This document shows, one piece after another, positions 1 to 6,212 of a stretch of 8,691 bases of DNA; the stretch's first letter is position 1; the number at the start of each line of letters is the position of its first letter. This DNA is from Clostridiales bacterium (GTDB lineage Bacteria > Bacillota > Clostridia > Oscillospirales > Oscillospiraceae): contig JAHAEW010000104.1 in NCBI GenBank assembly GCA_018374635.1, positions 1 to 8,691 on the forward strand, in the 5' to 3' direction. The position numbers and the translations under genes were made by a program. Below the pieces are notes generated by a model. That model had not been told where the DNA came from, ran no database searches, and worked only from the letters and a program-made list of their open reading frames with translations.

Positions 1-273
1 GAACAGGTTGGTGGCGGGGGAGTTGTAGGACATATACTTGCGGGAAAACTCCACCAGCTTGTCGGAGATGCTCTGATAGGCGGACTGCTGCCACTGGAGT
101 ATGGTACGGTCCTGCCCCAATTGTTTAATTTTCTGCTGGTACCCCTGTACCATGCCCTCGATCATGGCCTCGGTATCCATTCCGCTGGCCAGGCCGGAAA
201 TGATGTTACTGTTTCGGCTCCCATAGATACTGGAAGAGGAACCGCTGCTCATAAGGCTGGAGATAGATGCCAT
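1..273 (-). CDS. fliD: Flagellar filament cap protein FliD, N-terminal part (runs off left edge)
   Basis: FliD forms the cap at the growing filament tip and helps exported flagellin fold into place outside the cell. Only the first 91 codons are present; the frame is open to base 1, so the gene continues beyond the window. After a serine-rich start, residues 25-42 read ISGLASGMDTEAMIEGMV, the conserved FliD N-terminal signature, followed by a Gln-rich helical stretch (residues 43-80) expected to form the D0 coiled coil. The start is ATG at 273-271, preceded on the minus strand by AAAGGAG (282-288) at a normal spacing. It is divergent from the ParA gene. A sigma-28-like promoter lies about 110 bases upstream. 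The family call rests on this signature and the flagellar neighbourhood; I am confident in it. Confidence 0.93.
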   Translation of the reverse strand, partial: MASISSLMSSGSSSSIYGSRNSNIISGLASGMDTEAMIEGMVQGYQQKIKQLGQDRTILQWQQSAYQSISDKLVEFSRKYMSYNSPATNLF

Positions 274-316
274 GCTGCCCACTCCTTTCAACGTGCAACA
301 TGAAAATATGGCTTGA

Positions 317-345
317 TTGACAACCATTCGTTTTCTGAGTAAAAT
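317..345 (+). promoter_or_regulatory. Candidate sigma-A promoter for the parA-comFB operon
   Basis: TTGACA (317-322), a 17-base spacer and TAAAAT (340-345) give a perfect -35 box, the optimal spacer and a five-of-six -10 box. The predicted start is near 352, leaving a leader of about 139 bases before the ParA-type ATG at 491. It lies to the left of the fliD sigma-28-like promoter and points towards it, so each transcript would cross the other's promoter. The match to consensus is strong for a housekeeping promoter. Confidence 0.65.
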
Positions 346-380
346 GGGTGTGTTGATAGGCCCGAATACTCTGTACTATT

Positions 381-407
381 TTATCGTCCGGCCAAAGGGA
401 AAATTAA
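381..407 (-). promoter_or_regulatory. Candidate sigma-28 (SigD/FliA-type) promoter for fliD
   Basis: Read on the minus strand, TTAA (407-404), a 15-base spacer and GACGATAA (388-381) match the flagellar sigma consensus TAAA-N15-GCCGATAA with one mismatch in the -10 box, one in the -35 box and the exact spacer. The start point would be near 373, giving a leader of about 100 bases before the fliD ATG. Late flagellar genes such as fliD are usually read by this sigma factor, so the location fits. It has not been tested experimentally. Confidence 0.6.
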
Positions 408-454
408 GAGAGGATTTCGATTTTTCTGATGAAAGGGTGCGAAAGCCTGCTCTG

Positions 455-466
455 CTCCGGCCGGAG
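455..466. repeat. Perfect 12-base palindrome in the parA leader
   Basis: CTCCGGCCGGAG is a perfect palindrome 24 bases before the ParA start codon. In RNA it could form only a 4-bp stem with a GGCC loop, so a protein-binding operator is as plausible as a hairpin. I could not match the surrounding leader (352-490) to a known riboswitch consensus, including the class I and II cyclic di-GMP riboswitches. Confidence 0.35.
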
Positions 467-490
467 ATGGGTGAAAGGGGTACGGGGGAC

Positions 491-1291
491 ATGGCGACCA
501 CCGTGATTGCGATTACGAACCAGAAGGGCGGCGTCGGAAAGACAACGACCGCTGCCGCGCTGTTGACCGGCCTGCACCGCCGCGGCGCCGCCGTATTAGG
601 TGTGGATATGGACCCGCAGGGGAGCCTGGGGTTCAGCCTGGGGCTGGATATTGAGCACTGCACCACCATTTATGACGTATTCCGGGGGCAGGCGGAGCCG
701 GAGCAGGCCATTGTACGGACGGATACCTGCGACATCCTTCCGTCCAACATCCTGCTGTCCGGCGCGGAGCTGGAGTTCAACCGGCCGGGACGGGAATTCC
801 TGCTCAAAACCGCGCTGTCCAAAGTCGAGGAACGGTACGACTATATCATCATTGATACGCCGCCGGCCCTCAGCCTGCTGACGGTAAATGCGTATGTAGC
901 CACGGACAGCTTGATTATCCCCATGTCGCCGGAGATCTTGAGCCTGCTGGGGGTTTCCCAGATCAAGGAGACGATCGAGAGCGTCCGCGGTTATTATAAT
1001 TCCAGGCTGCGGGTATTGGGTATCCTTCTGAACAAGTTCAGCGCCCGGCTCACCCTGAACCGGGAGGTGTTGGAAATGGCGGAGCAGATTGCCGCCCAAC
1101 TGGATACCAAGGTATTTCAGAGCAAGATCCGCAGCAGCGTTTCCGTAGCGGAGTCCCCTGCCCACGGGGTCAGTGTTCTGGACTATGCGCCGCGCTCAAA
1201 GCCGTCTCTGGACTTTGAGGCGCTATGCGAGGAGATCGCGGGCGGCTTCATACCGTGCGGCGAACGCCGGACAGATGGGGAGGTGCGGTAA
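491..1291 (+). CDS. ParA/Soj-family ATPase
   Basis: This is a 266-residue ParA-type P-loop ATPase, the normal length for a chromosomal Soj-like protein. Such ATPases dimerise on ATP, bind nucleoid DNA non-specifically and position DNA or protein cargo. Visible motifs are the deviant Walker A KGGVGKTT (residues 12-19) with signature Lys12, Walker A' VDMDPQG (38-44) and Walker B YIIIDTPP (118-125). The C-terminal part, IRSSVSVAESPAHG (213-226), resembles the Soj DNA-binding segment, with Arg214 near the expected basic position. The frame extends upstream to 317, but the family fold begins right after the ATG at 491, which has AAAGGGG at 474-480. The stop overlaps the next start as TAATG, indicating translational coupling with the ComFB gene. 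It is closer to Soj than to FlhG/MinD (NQKGGVGKTTT rather than GKGGVGK-S/T). A housekeeping chromosome segregation Soj is less likely, because no parB follows. Confidence 0.9.
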   Translation: MATTVIAITNQKGGVGKTTTAAALLTGLHRRGAAVLGVDMDPQGSLGFSLGLDIEHCTTIYDVFRGQAEPEQAIVRTDTCDILPSNILLSGAELEFNRPGREFLLKTALSKVEERYDYIIIDTPPALSLLTVNAYVATDSLIIPMSPEILSLLGVSQIKETIESVRGYYNSRLRVLGILLNKFSARLTLNREVLEMAEQIAAQLDTKVFQSKIRSSVSVAESPAHGVSVLDYAPRSKPSLDFEALCEEIAGGFIPCGERRTDGEVR

Positions 1292-2016
1292 TGGCCGGGA
1301 AAAAGGGCGGCCGGAGCAGCAAGACCGCCCATGTACTCAACCTGCTGTCGGGGGGAGAGGCGCCGGAGGCGCCGGAGCAGCGCCCGGCGGCGGAGACAGA
1401 GCGGACGGAGGAGGCGCAGGCCGGGCCAACGCCGCCCCAGCAGCCCCGGGAGCGTCCCATCCTGCCTCCGATTGTGGAGGTGGCCCGCACAAACAGCGAG
1501 GCACTGTCGGAAACCATTCGGAGCGCGCTGGAAAAGGAATTGGAGGAAGAGCAGGCCCAGGAGCAGGTGGAGGAAGTGGGGGAGGAGCGTGCGGCCCACT
1601 CCGCCGCAGAGCCGCCGGAGGAGCCGGCGCGGTCCGCTGACCCGGCGGAGCCCCTGCCCCCCGCCGCCCAGATCCCTCCAAAGGGCAGCCCCATGCAGGA
1701 GCAAAAGCCATTGGAGCAGGGCCTGCCGGATGGGGCGGAGTGGGTGAATGTTATGCTCGAACTGGTGGAGGAGAAGGTGGAGCGCTATGTCAAAATGTTT
1801 GGCCTGTGCCCCTGCCCCCGCTGTGTAGCGGATGTGAAGGCGCTGGCCCTCACCCGGCTGCCGGCCAAATATGTGGTACTGTCCGCCGAGCATAAAAAAC
1901 CGATGCTGAGTCTTTACCAGGCGCGCTATGATGACGATGTGACGACGCAGGTTATTTACGCCTGCAAGGCTGTGATGGACGCACCGCGCCACAGTGCGGT
2001 ACAGAGTCAGACATAG
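1291..2016 (+). CDS. ComFB-domain protein with basic N-terminus and acidic proline-rich linker; proposed ParA partner
   Basis: This is a 241-residue protein. The start is ATG at 1291 within TAATG, with GGGGAGG at 1277-1283; a longer open frame from 1225 would overlap parA and lacks support. Residues 1-20 are basic then hydrophobic (MAGKKGGRSSKTAHVLNLLS). Residues 22-148 are low complexity, rich in Pro, Glu and Ala, with a likely helix at 65-95. Residues 150-235 match the ComFB family (late competence protein; B. subtilis comF operon): VNVMLELVEEKVERY, then the cysteine cluster CPCPRC (173-178), then DVKALALTRLPAKYVV. Published cyanobacterial work, as I recall it, links ComFB domains to cyclic dinucleotide binding. 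Coupling to parA suggests a cargo or adaptor for that ATPase. The domain call is firm; nucleotide binding and ParA partnership are inference. The usual ComFB protein is a single small domain, so the 150-residue N-terminal extension is unusual. Confidence 0.82.
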   Translation: MAGKKGGRSSKTAHVLNLLSGGEAPEAPEQRPAAETERTEEAQAGPTPPQQPRERPILPPIVEVARTNSEALSETIRSALEKELEEEQAQEQVEEVGEERAAHSAAEPPEEPARSADPAEPLPPAAQIPPKGSPMQEQKPLEQGLPDGAEWVNVMLELVEEKVERYVKMFGLCPCPRCVADVKALALTRLPAKYVVLSAEHKKPMLSLYQARYDDDVTTQVIYACKAVMDAPRHSAVQSQT

Positions 2017-2025
2017 ATAGATAGT

Positions 2026-2061
2026 GAGCGGCGGCCCCCATATCGGGGGCCGCCGCTCTTT
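2026..2061. terminator. Bidirectional intrinsic terminator between comFB and pilZ genes
   Basis: A perfect 14-bp GC-rich stem (2026-2039 with 2045-2058) closes a 5-base ATATC loop. On the plus strand it is followed by TTT (2059-2061), a short U tract; the minus side lacks a clear T run. It sits between two converging genes, 9 bases after the ComFB stop, and directly abuts the PilZ stop codon, so it probably ends both transcripts. Confidence 0.8.
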
Positions 2062-2714
2062 CAGCGCTTGGGCCGTCGGCTGATAGACTGAGCCTGCAGC
2101 GCAAAGAGGTCCTGATATAGTTGCTGCTCCAGATGGGGGGAGAGGGAGACAAATTCGCAGCCGTAGGAGTGCCGCGGGCTATCCAGGACCCGCCGCACAG
2201 TACAGCTCAGCTGGTAAGCAGGCCCGCCTGGACGGAGAGAAGGGAGGGATAGCTCCAAGACTTCGCCATGAGAGAACAATTCGCTGCAGTAAAAAAGTGT
2301 GCCGGTTGCACTGATATCCACTAATTTGCATGGATACTGGGCAGCCATGTCCGGCGCAGTCATGCGCCGGACAGATCCGTTTGCGGATATGGAATAGCGA
2401 AAATTCTGCCGGCGCTCGTCACAAAAGAGAATGTTCTGAAATTCAAGAATCCAGTAATCTTGTGCGCACCCCAGGACAAGGGCATAGAGCAGCGCGACCT
2501 GGTCGGGATGCTTGGGTGAGAAGATGCGCAGTTTTACCTCAGTTTGATGGAGTATGCCCTGGGGCGTGCTGTCTCCGTGGTATAAATCAACGCGAAACCG
2601 TGTGGTGGTGCGCTCCTCTTTCTCGAATACACCGGCGAAGAGGATGCGGTTATCTAGGGTCAGCACCTCACACAAAGAGCCGGTCAAGTCACTTAAAGTG
2701 CTTTGATTAGACAT
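2061..2714 (-). CDS. PilZ-domain cyclic di-GMP receptor (YcgR-like two-domain layout)
   Basis: This is a 217-residue protein. PilZ domains bind cyclic di-GMP and relay it to targets such as the flagellar motor. The C-terminal half carries both binding motifs: RxxxR as RQNFR (residues 102-106) and DxSxxG as DISATG (133-138). The end, YGCEFVSLSPHLEQQLYQDL, is a typical PilZ final strand and helix. The N-terminal 95 residues form a separate beta-rich domain resembling the YcgR N-domain in placement. I chose ATG 2714-2712 because AGGTGAT lies just before it at good spacing; ATG 2720 and GTG 2723 in frame lack a properly placed site. It follows the GGDEF/EAL gene by 22 bases, so the two are probably co-transcribed and the enzyme may feed this receptor. 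Flagellar brake activity is likely from context but not shown. Confidence 0.9.
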   Translation of the reverse strand: MSNQSTLSDLTGSLCEVLTLDNRILFAGVFEKEERTTTRFRVDLYHGDSTPQGILHQTEVKLRIFSPKHPDQVALLYALVLGCAQDYWILEFQNILFCDERRQNFRYSISANGSVRRMTAPDMAAQYPCKLVDISATGTLFYCSELFSHGEVLELSLPSLRPGGPAYQLSCTVRRVLDSPRHSYGCEFVSLSPHLEQQLYQDLFALQAQSISRRPKR

Positions 2715-2736
2715 ATCCATCACCTGACTAAAGCAA

Positions 2737-5700
2737 TTAAATGGGTTCAGTGGGCGTAGAGGAGAGTATTTGACAGAGCTCTGACACCTTCATGGGACGA
2801 TAGAAGTAAAATCCCTGGATAAAATCACAGCCGGTCTGTTGAATCAATTGAAATTCTCCCAAAGTCTCCACACCTTCAATGCAGATCAGTTTGCCGAAAC
2901 GGCGGCAGGCGTACACAATACTCATCAGAAAATCAAATTTTTCTTTTGAGCTGGTAGCCTCTTGGATCAAAGAGCGGTCAAGCTTGACGAGGTCGGCCGG
3001 ATAGTGCAGAAGGAGCTGGAGGCTGGAATAGCCGCTTCCAAAGTCATCCAGGGCAAATCCCAGTCCCAACGCTCTGCACTGCTGAATAAAGCGGGTGAGG
3101 TGTTCCGGCATCTCGTCAAAGTGTGTTTCCGTTAATTCGAGAATCAGATTTCTGCCCGGTACTTGATGCCGCGCCAACGCCTCATGGATACAATCAATGA
3201 AAGTGCTGTCCATAATCTGTGCATAGCTAACATTGAAGGAAAGGCAGAAGTCCGGATCAAGCTGAATCAAGTGCTTGCAGATTTCCACAGCCTGGTTCAC
3301 CACCCACTTGCCGACCGGAACGATCAGACCGGATTGTTCCAGAATGGGAATAAAGATGGCCGGAGAAACGCTGCTTCCATTGAACGACCAGCGGAGCAGA
3401 ACCTCACCGCCATAGATATCCTGCGTTCTGGTGCGCACCTGGGGCTGGATAACGACTTGAAAGTTTTGAAAGTTCTGTTTGACGCAATAGTTTAGCGCAA
3501 GCTTGAGCTTGATCTGCTGGTTATAGCTTTCGACGTTTCTGGAGGAATATCTCAGATAATCGCGCTCTGGCATGGAGCGGGCGCATTGGGCGGCCATGAT
3601 GGCGGTGTCGATGATATCGCCGCAGCTGTCAGGGATATCCTCCGGACAGCAGAGAATACCAATGGCACAGGGGTAAACCAGATGGATTTTGTGAGACAGA
3701 TATACTCTTTTTACGATCTCGTGGATTTTAGCCGTAGGGTCGGCGGGATCGAATGTGGTTTGGGATGTGGCCATAAAATGGATGCCATCCAAACGATAAA
3801 AATGAAAGTGTTCCCCCAGTGCAAGATCCAACTGGGCGCCGATTTCATGGAGGATCTGATCCCCGAGCTCCCGCCCGAAGGTATGATTGATGTCATCAAA
3901 GCCATTCAGGGCGAAGCAGATAATCAGGAGATTGGTATTGGTAGAGAGCAGCTGTGAGAGGATGTTGCGGGCGACTTTTGCGGTGGGAAGCCCTGTGATA
4001 GAATCAATATCAAGCGCACTTTTGAAGGACACCATAGTGCCGGAGAAAAAGACAGGCTTGCTTCCGTCCGGACTCCACTTCAGATTGCCGCGGCAGTGTA
4101 TCCAAAGCAGCGCGCCATCTTTGTCATAAATGCGGTAACGAATATTATGAAACACCTTTTTTTCACGCAGCATTGTGCGCATATCCTCCACGTGCATCGC
4201 GCGGTCCGGCTCATAAATCCGCTCTTCCAGACGGGAGACAAAATCATAGACCAGATTATCGGGGAAATGAAAGTCCTCCCGCAGATTATCGGAGATAAAG
4301 TAGACATTTTTTTCGAGGTCGCCGCAGAAGATATAGGTGGTGTCTGGCTTTGTAAGAGACTCGAGAAACGTATTCTGGTCGAAGTAATAGTGACGGATGA
4401 ATTGGGTAAAGGCGGTGTCGTTGCCGGATAAGTGCCGGGACGCGGTGTTATAGGAGGATGGTAGAGCGGGCTGCTGAGGCGGAGAAGGGGGCTGTTGTTG
4501 ACAAGGGCTCTGCTTATCCAGATGCATGGGCTGGTTGGCGGCTTTCATGAGCGATTCAAAACTGGTGTGACCGCCTGGATTCCAGATGCTGCCGACGGAG
4601 AGATTTTTACCGGACAGCGAGATTTTTCTGCGCAGGAGCGCTACCTGCTGTTCAAATTGCTGCTGGGGGACATGGCCGCAGACCACCAAAAATTCGTCGC
4701 CGCCGATCCGGTAGACCTCCTTCTCTGAAAAGATGGAGAGAAGCAGTTGACTTGTTTTTAGAATCAACTCATCCCCTGCACTGTGGCCTTGGGAATCATT
4801 GACCGATTTGAGATCTGCAATATCACAGAAGATGACGCCGATCGGCCGGTGCAGCTCTATGTTTACCATATATTGGTCTAAAGCATGGCGGTTGAGCGTG
4901 TGCGTGAGCGGATCGTAATTGCTGAGGGATGGCGAATGCTCCGCCAGCGCCTGGCGCTGCAGGATGGCTGATATCAGGTTGGAGAGAAAGGCGTTGTGGG
5001 AGGTGATAAAGGAGATGCTTCTCTCAGATGGATTGTCCAGACGCAGAAAGCCTGTGACCGCATCATTATGCAGCAGGGGACAGAGCGCCATGGTCTGAAT
5101 ATTCACCGGGGATAGGTAGGAATAAAGCGTGGGAAGCTGGGAGCGGAACGCATCCGGATCAGTAAGAATCACAGGTTCATTGCGGATAAACCGGCGATAC
5201 CAGTCGGGAGCATTGACGGAGAGATCAAGGGGGATCGACTTGCTGTTGACACGGGAGCCATTGAGGCTCCAACTGTTGGTGTTATGGAGCTGTGCGTGCT
5301 GCTTGACCTGATATATCATGACCCCAGAGCAGTGGAACTGGATGCCGAGATATTCCAGGATTGCATTTAGGGAGTCGTTTGGATCAGGCTTGGCATAGGA
5401 AATCATGAGGCACTCGGTCAGAAACGCGGTATGATGGGGGAGAGGACCCTTGCCAATCGCCTTTTCCAAATCAAATGCAATTTCCATTCGGCACAGGCGG
5501 CCCTCGTAGCGAAGCAAGGTGTCCTGCAGCAAAAATGTGCGGTTCAGGACCGGATTGCAGTGCGTCCACTCATAGAAAGCCCCTTCCTTCAGCGCCGTAT
5601 TTGTACAGAAAAGGCACGGGGTGGTGCGCCCTTGTAATACCGAATAACACTTTCGGCCGAGATAATTTGACTCCTCGGGAAGGCTGAACGCCTTTCGGGC

Positions 5701-5793
5701 ACTTCGATTCAGATAGAGCAGCTCATTCGTTTCGACATCGGTTACATATAACAGTTCGCTCATTTGCTCCCAGTATTCCCAAGGCGCCTTCAT
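2737..5793 (-). CDS. PAS-GAF-GGDEF-PAS-GGDEF(degenerate)-EAL cyclic di-GMP turnover protein
   Basis: This is a 1018-residue soluble signalling protein with no membrane segment; numbering here counts from an upstream GTG at 5805 (1022 residues). Order: PAS-like domain (about 10-115) with a Cys cluster C53, C64, C67; GAF-like region (about 140-290); GGDEF (295-428) with intact GGDEF (368-372), Asp328 and GH-GD substrate residues, but no RxxD inhibitory site; Gln/Pro linker (430-450); second PAS (about 490-595); second GGDEF-like domain (598-755) with DGIHF (673-677) instead of GGDEF; EAL domain (765-1015). The EAL domain keeps E801, N858, E890, D920-D921, K941, E977 and Q997, so phosphodiesterase activity is expected; the first GGDEF could act as cyclase. 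ATG 5793 is preferred because AGGAAGTGA lies upstream; GTG 5805 abuts that site too closely. The PilZ gene follows. Ligands of the sensory domains are unknown. Confidence 0.93.
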   Translation of the reverse strand: MKAPWEYWEQMSELLYVTDVETNELLYLNRSARKAFSLPEESNYLGRKCYSVLQGRTTPCLFCTNTALKEGAFYEWTHCNPVLNRTFLLQDTLLRYEGRLCRMEIAFDLEKAIGKGPLPHHTAFLTECLMISYAKPDPNDSLNAILEYLGIQFHCSGVMIYQVKQHAQLHNTNSWSLNGSRVNSKSIPLDLSVNAPDWYRRFIRNEPVILTDPDAFRSQLPTLYSYLSPVNIQTMALCPLLHNDAVTGFLRLDNPSERSISFITSHNAFLSNLISAILQRQALAEHSPSLSNYDPLTHTLNRHALDQYMVNIELHRPIGVIFCDIADLKSVNDSQGHSAGDELILKTSQLLLSIFSEKEVYRIGGDEFLVVCGHVPQQQFEQQVALLRRKISLSGKNLSVGSIWNPGGHTSFESLMKAANQPMHLDKQSPCQQQPPSPPQQPALPSSYNTASRHLSGNDTAFTQFIRHYYFDQNTFLESLTKPDTTYIFCGDLEKNVYFISDNLREDFHFPDNLVYDFVSRLEERIYEPDRAMHVEDMRTMLREKKVFHNIRYRIYDKDGALLWIHCRGNLKWSPDGSKPVFFSGTMVSFKSALDIDSITGLPTAKVARNILSQLLSTNTNLLIICFALNGFDDINHTFGRELGDQILHEIGAQLDLALGEHFHFYRLDGIHFMATSQTTFDPADPTAKIHEIVKRVYLSHKIHLVYPCAIGILCCPEDIPDSCGDIIDTAIMAAQCARSMPERDYLRYSSRNVESYNQQIKLKLALNYCVKQNFQNFQVVIQPQVRTRTQDIYGGEVLLRWSFNGSSVSPAIFIPILEQSGLIVPVGKWVVNQAVEICKHLIQLDPDFCLSFNVSYAQIMDSTFIDCIHEALARHQVPGRNLILELTETHFDEMPEHLTRFIQQCRALGLGFALDDFGSGYSSLQLLLHYPADLVKLDRSLIQEATSSKEKFDFLMSIVYACRRFGKLICIEGVETLGEFQLIQQTGCDFIQGFYFYRPMKVSELCQILSSTPTEPI

Positions 5794-5851
5794 AAAACCA
5801 TTCACTTCCTCGCTTGAAAAAATTTAATAAGATATGGATAGGCAGACTGGG

Positions 5852-5896
5852 AAAACGGAATGTCCCCAACCGCATAAAACGCTTGGGGACATTCCG
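5852..5896 (-). terminator. Perfect 14-bp inverted repeat with T tract; terminator, attenuator or REP-like element
   Basis: Arms at 5856-5869 and 5883-5896 (CGGAATGTCCCCAA and its exact complement) flank a 13-base loop. Read on the minus strand the stem is followed by TTTT (5855-5852), making an intrinsic-terminator shape upstream of the GGDEF/EAL gene. It may be a second terminator of the flgL-yjfB operon, an attenuator in the GGDEF/EAL leader, or a dispersed REP/MITE-like palindrome, since GGGGACATTCC-type arms are the kind seen in such repeats. The sequence alone does not decide between these. Confidence 0.6.
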
Positions 5897-5925
5897 GCCG
5901 TATGTACGGCGGCTGCCAGTTCTGG
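5897..5925. repeat. Two adjacent short palindromes in the leader of the GGDEF/EAL gene
   Basis: GCCGTA-TG-TACGGC (5897-5910) and CCAG-TT-CTGG (5916-5925) are perfect short palindromes, directly beside the 14-bp repeat at 5856-5896 and just downstream of a candidate promoter. Their loops are too small for stable RNA hairpins, so protein operators are more likely if they are functional at all. Confidence 0.35.
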
Positions 5926-5954
5926 AGTATAGAAATTTTCCGACGCTTTTGAAA
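5926..5954 (-). promoter_or_regulatory. Weak candidate sigma-A promoter for the GGDEF/EAL-pilZ operon
   Basis: On the minus strand TTTCAA (5954-5949), a 17-base spacer and TATACT (5931-5926) give a five-of-six -10 box, an optimal spacer and a poor -35 box. A start near 5919 would place the 14-bp inverted repeat in a leader of about 125 bases. I saw no sigma-28-type site in this region. Confidence 0.35.
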
Positions 5955-5955
5955 G

Positions 5956-6003
5956 AAAAAGCAGGTATGGATGCTCTGCTCAAAGTATCCATGCCTACTT
6001 TTT
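5956..6003 (-). terminator. Intrinsic terminator of the flgL-yjfB operon
   Basis: Arms 5956-5972 and 5987-6003 form a 17-bp stem with one mismatch and one G-U pair around a 14-base loop. On the minus strand the stem ends in TTTTT then CTTTC. It begins just 2 bases past the stop of the YjfB-family gene at 6006, the expected place for the end of this operon. Confidence 0.75.
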
Positions 6004-6005
6004 GC

Positions 6006-6188
6006 TCAGGCGTAGACATCAAACTGATAGCCAGAGCTGGGGGAGGGCGGGAGCATTTGCAGCAGCTCCTGTGCTGCAAGCTCCTGGGACTCCATCGCCT
6101 TTTTTGAAACGGCGATAGCATAGTTCTGCTGGAGCTGTGCGGAAGCGAGGGTGCTGGCTGTCGCAGCGATTCCATCCATCACGTTCAT
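6006..6188 (-). CDS. YjfB-family putative motility protein
   Basis: This is a 60-residue protein matching the small YjfB family (annotated as putative motility protein, function unclear). The visible pattern is MDGIAATASTLASAQLQQNYAIAVSKKAMESQE (residues 4-20 and on), then the helix AAQELLQMLPP followed by a short polar tail. The family core, an N-terminal helix with LQQ, a V-KKAM segment and a LLxMLPP end, is recognisable. The start is ATG at 6188-6186 with GGAG eight bases before it. It follows csrA by 24 bases and precedes a terminator, so it is the last gene of the operon. Its position in a flagellar operon supports a role linked to motility, but no biochemical function can be read from the sequence. 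Confidence 0.85.
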   Translation of the reverse strand: MNVMDGIAATASTLASAQLQQNYAIAVSKKAMESQELAAQELLQMLPPSPSSGYQFDVYA

Positions 6189-6212
6189 TCTATCATCTCC
6201 AATCCTGCAAAA

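Noticed and set aside
340..368. Plus-strand sigma-28-like site (TAAA with CCGAATA) for parA
   Set aside because: The spacer is about two bases too long and the -10 box is poor; the overlapping sigma-A site is far better.
317..490. N-terminal extension of the ParA frame up to 317
   Set aside because: The extra 58 residues have no ParA homology, include the -35 and -10 boxes of the candidate promoter, and a ribosome binding site with ATG at 491 matches the family start.
352..490. Class I cyclic di-GMP riboswitch in the parA leader
   Set aside because: GTGCGAAAGCC recalls part of the GEMM core, but the GGGCAAACC element and the paired helices are missing.
1183..1992. 269-residue minus-strand open frame antisense to comFB
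   Set aside because: Leu/Arg-rich translation typical of the opposite strand of a GC-rich gene; no family pattern.
2012..2025. Short TAGA tandem repeat after the ComFB stop
   Set aside because: Only three units; too short to be meaningful.
5814..6107. 97-residue plus-strand open frame in the intergenic gap
   Set aside because: It runs through the inverted repeat and the operon terminator and into the YjfB gene on the other strand; no ribosome binding site.
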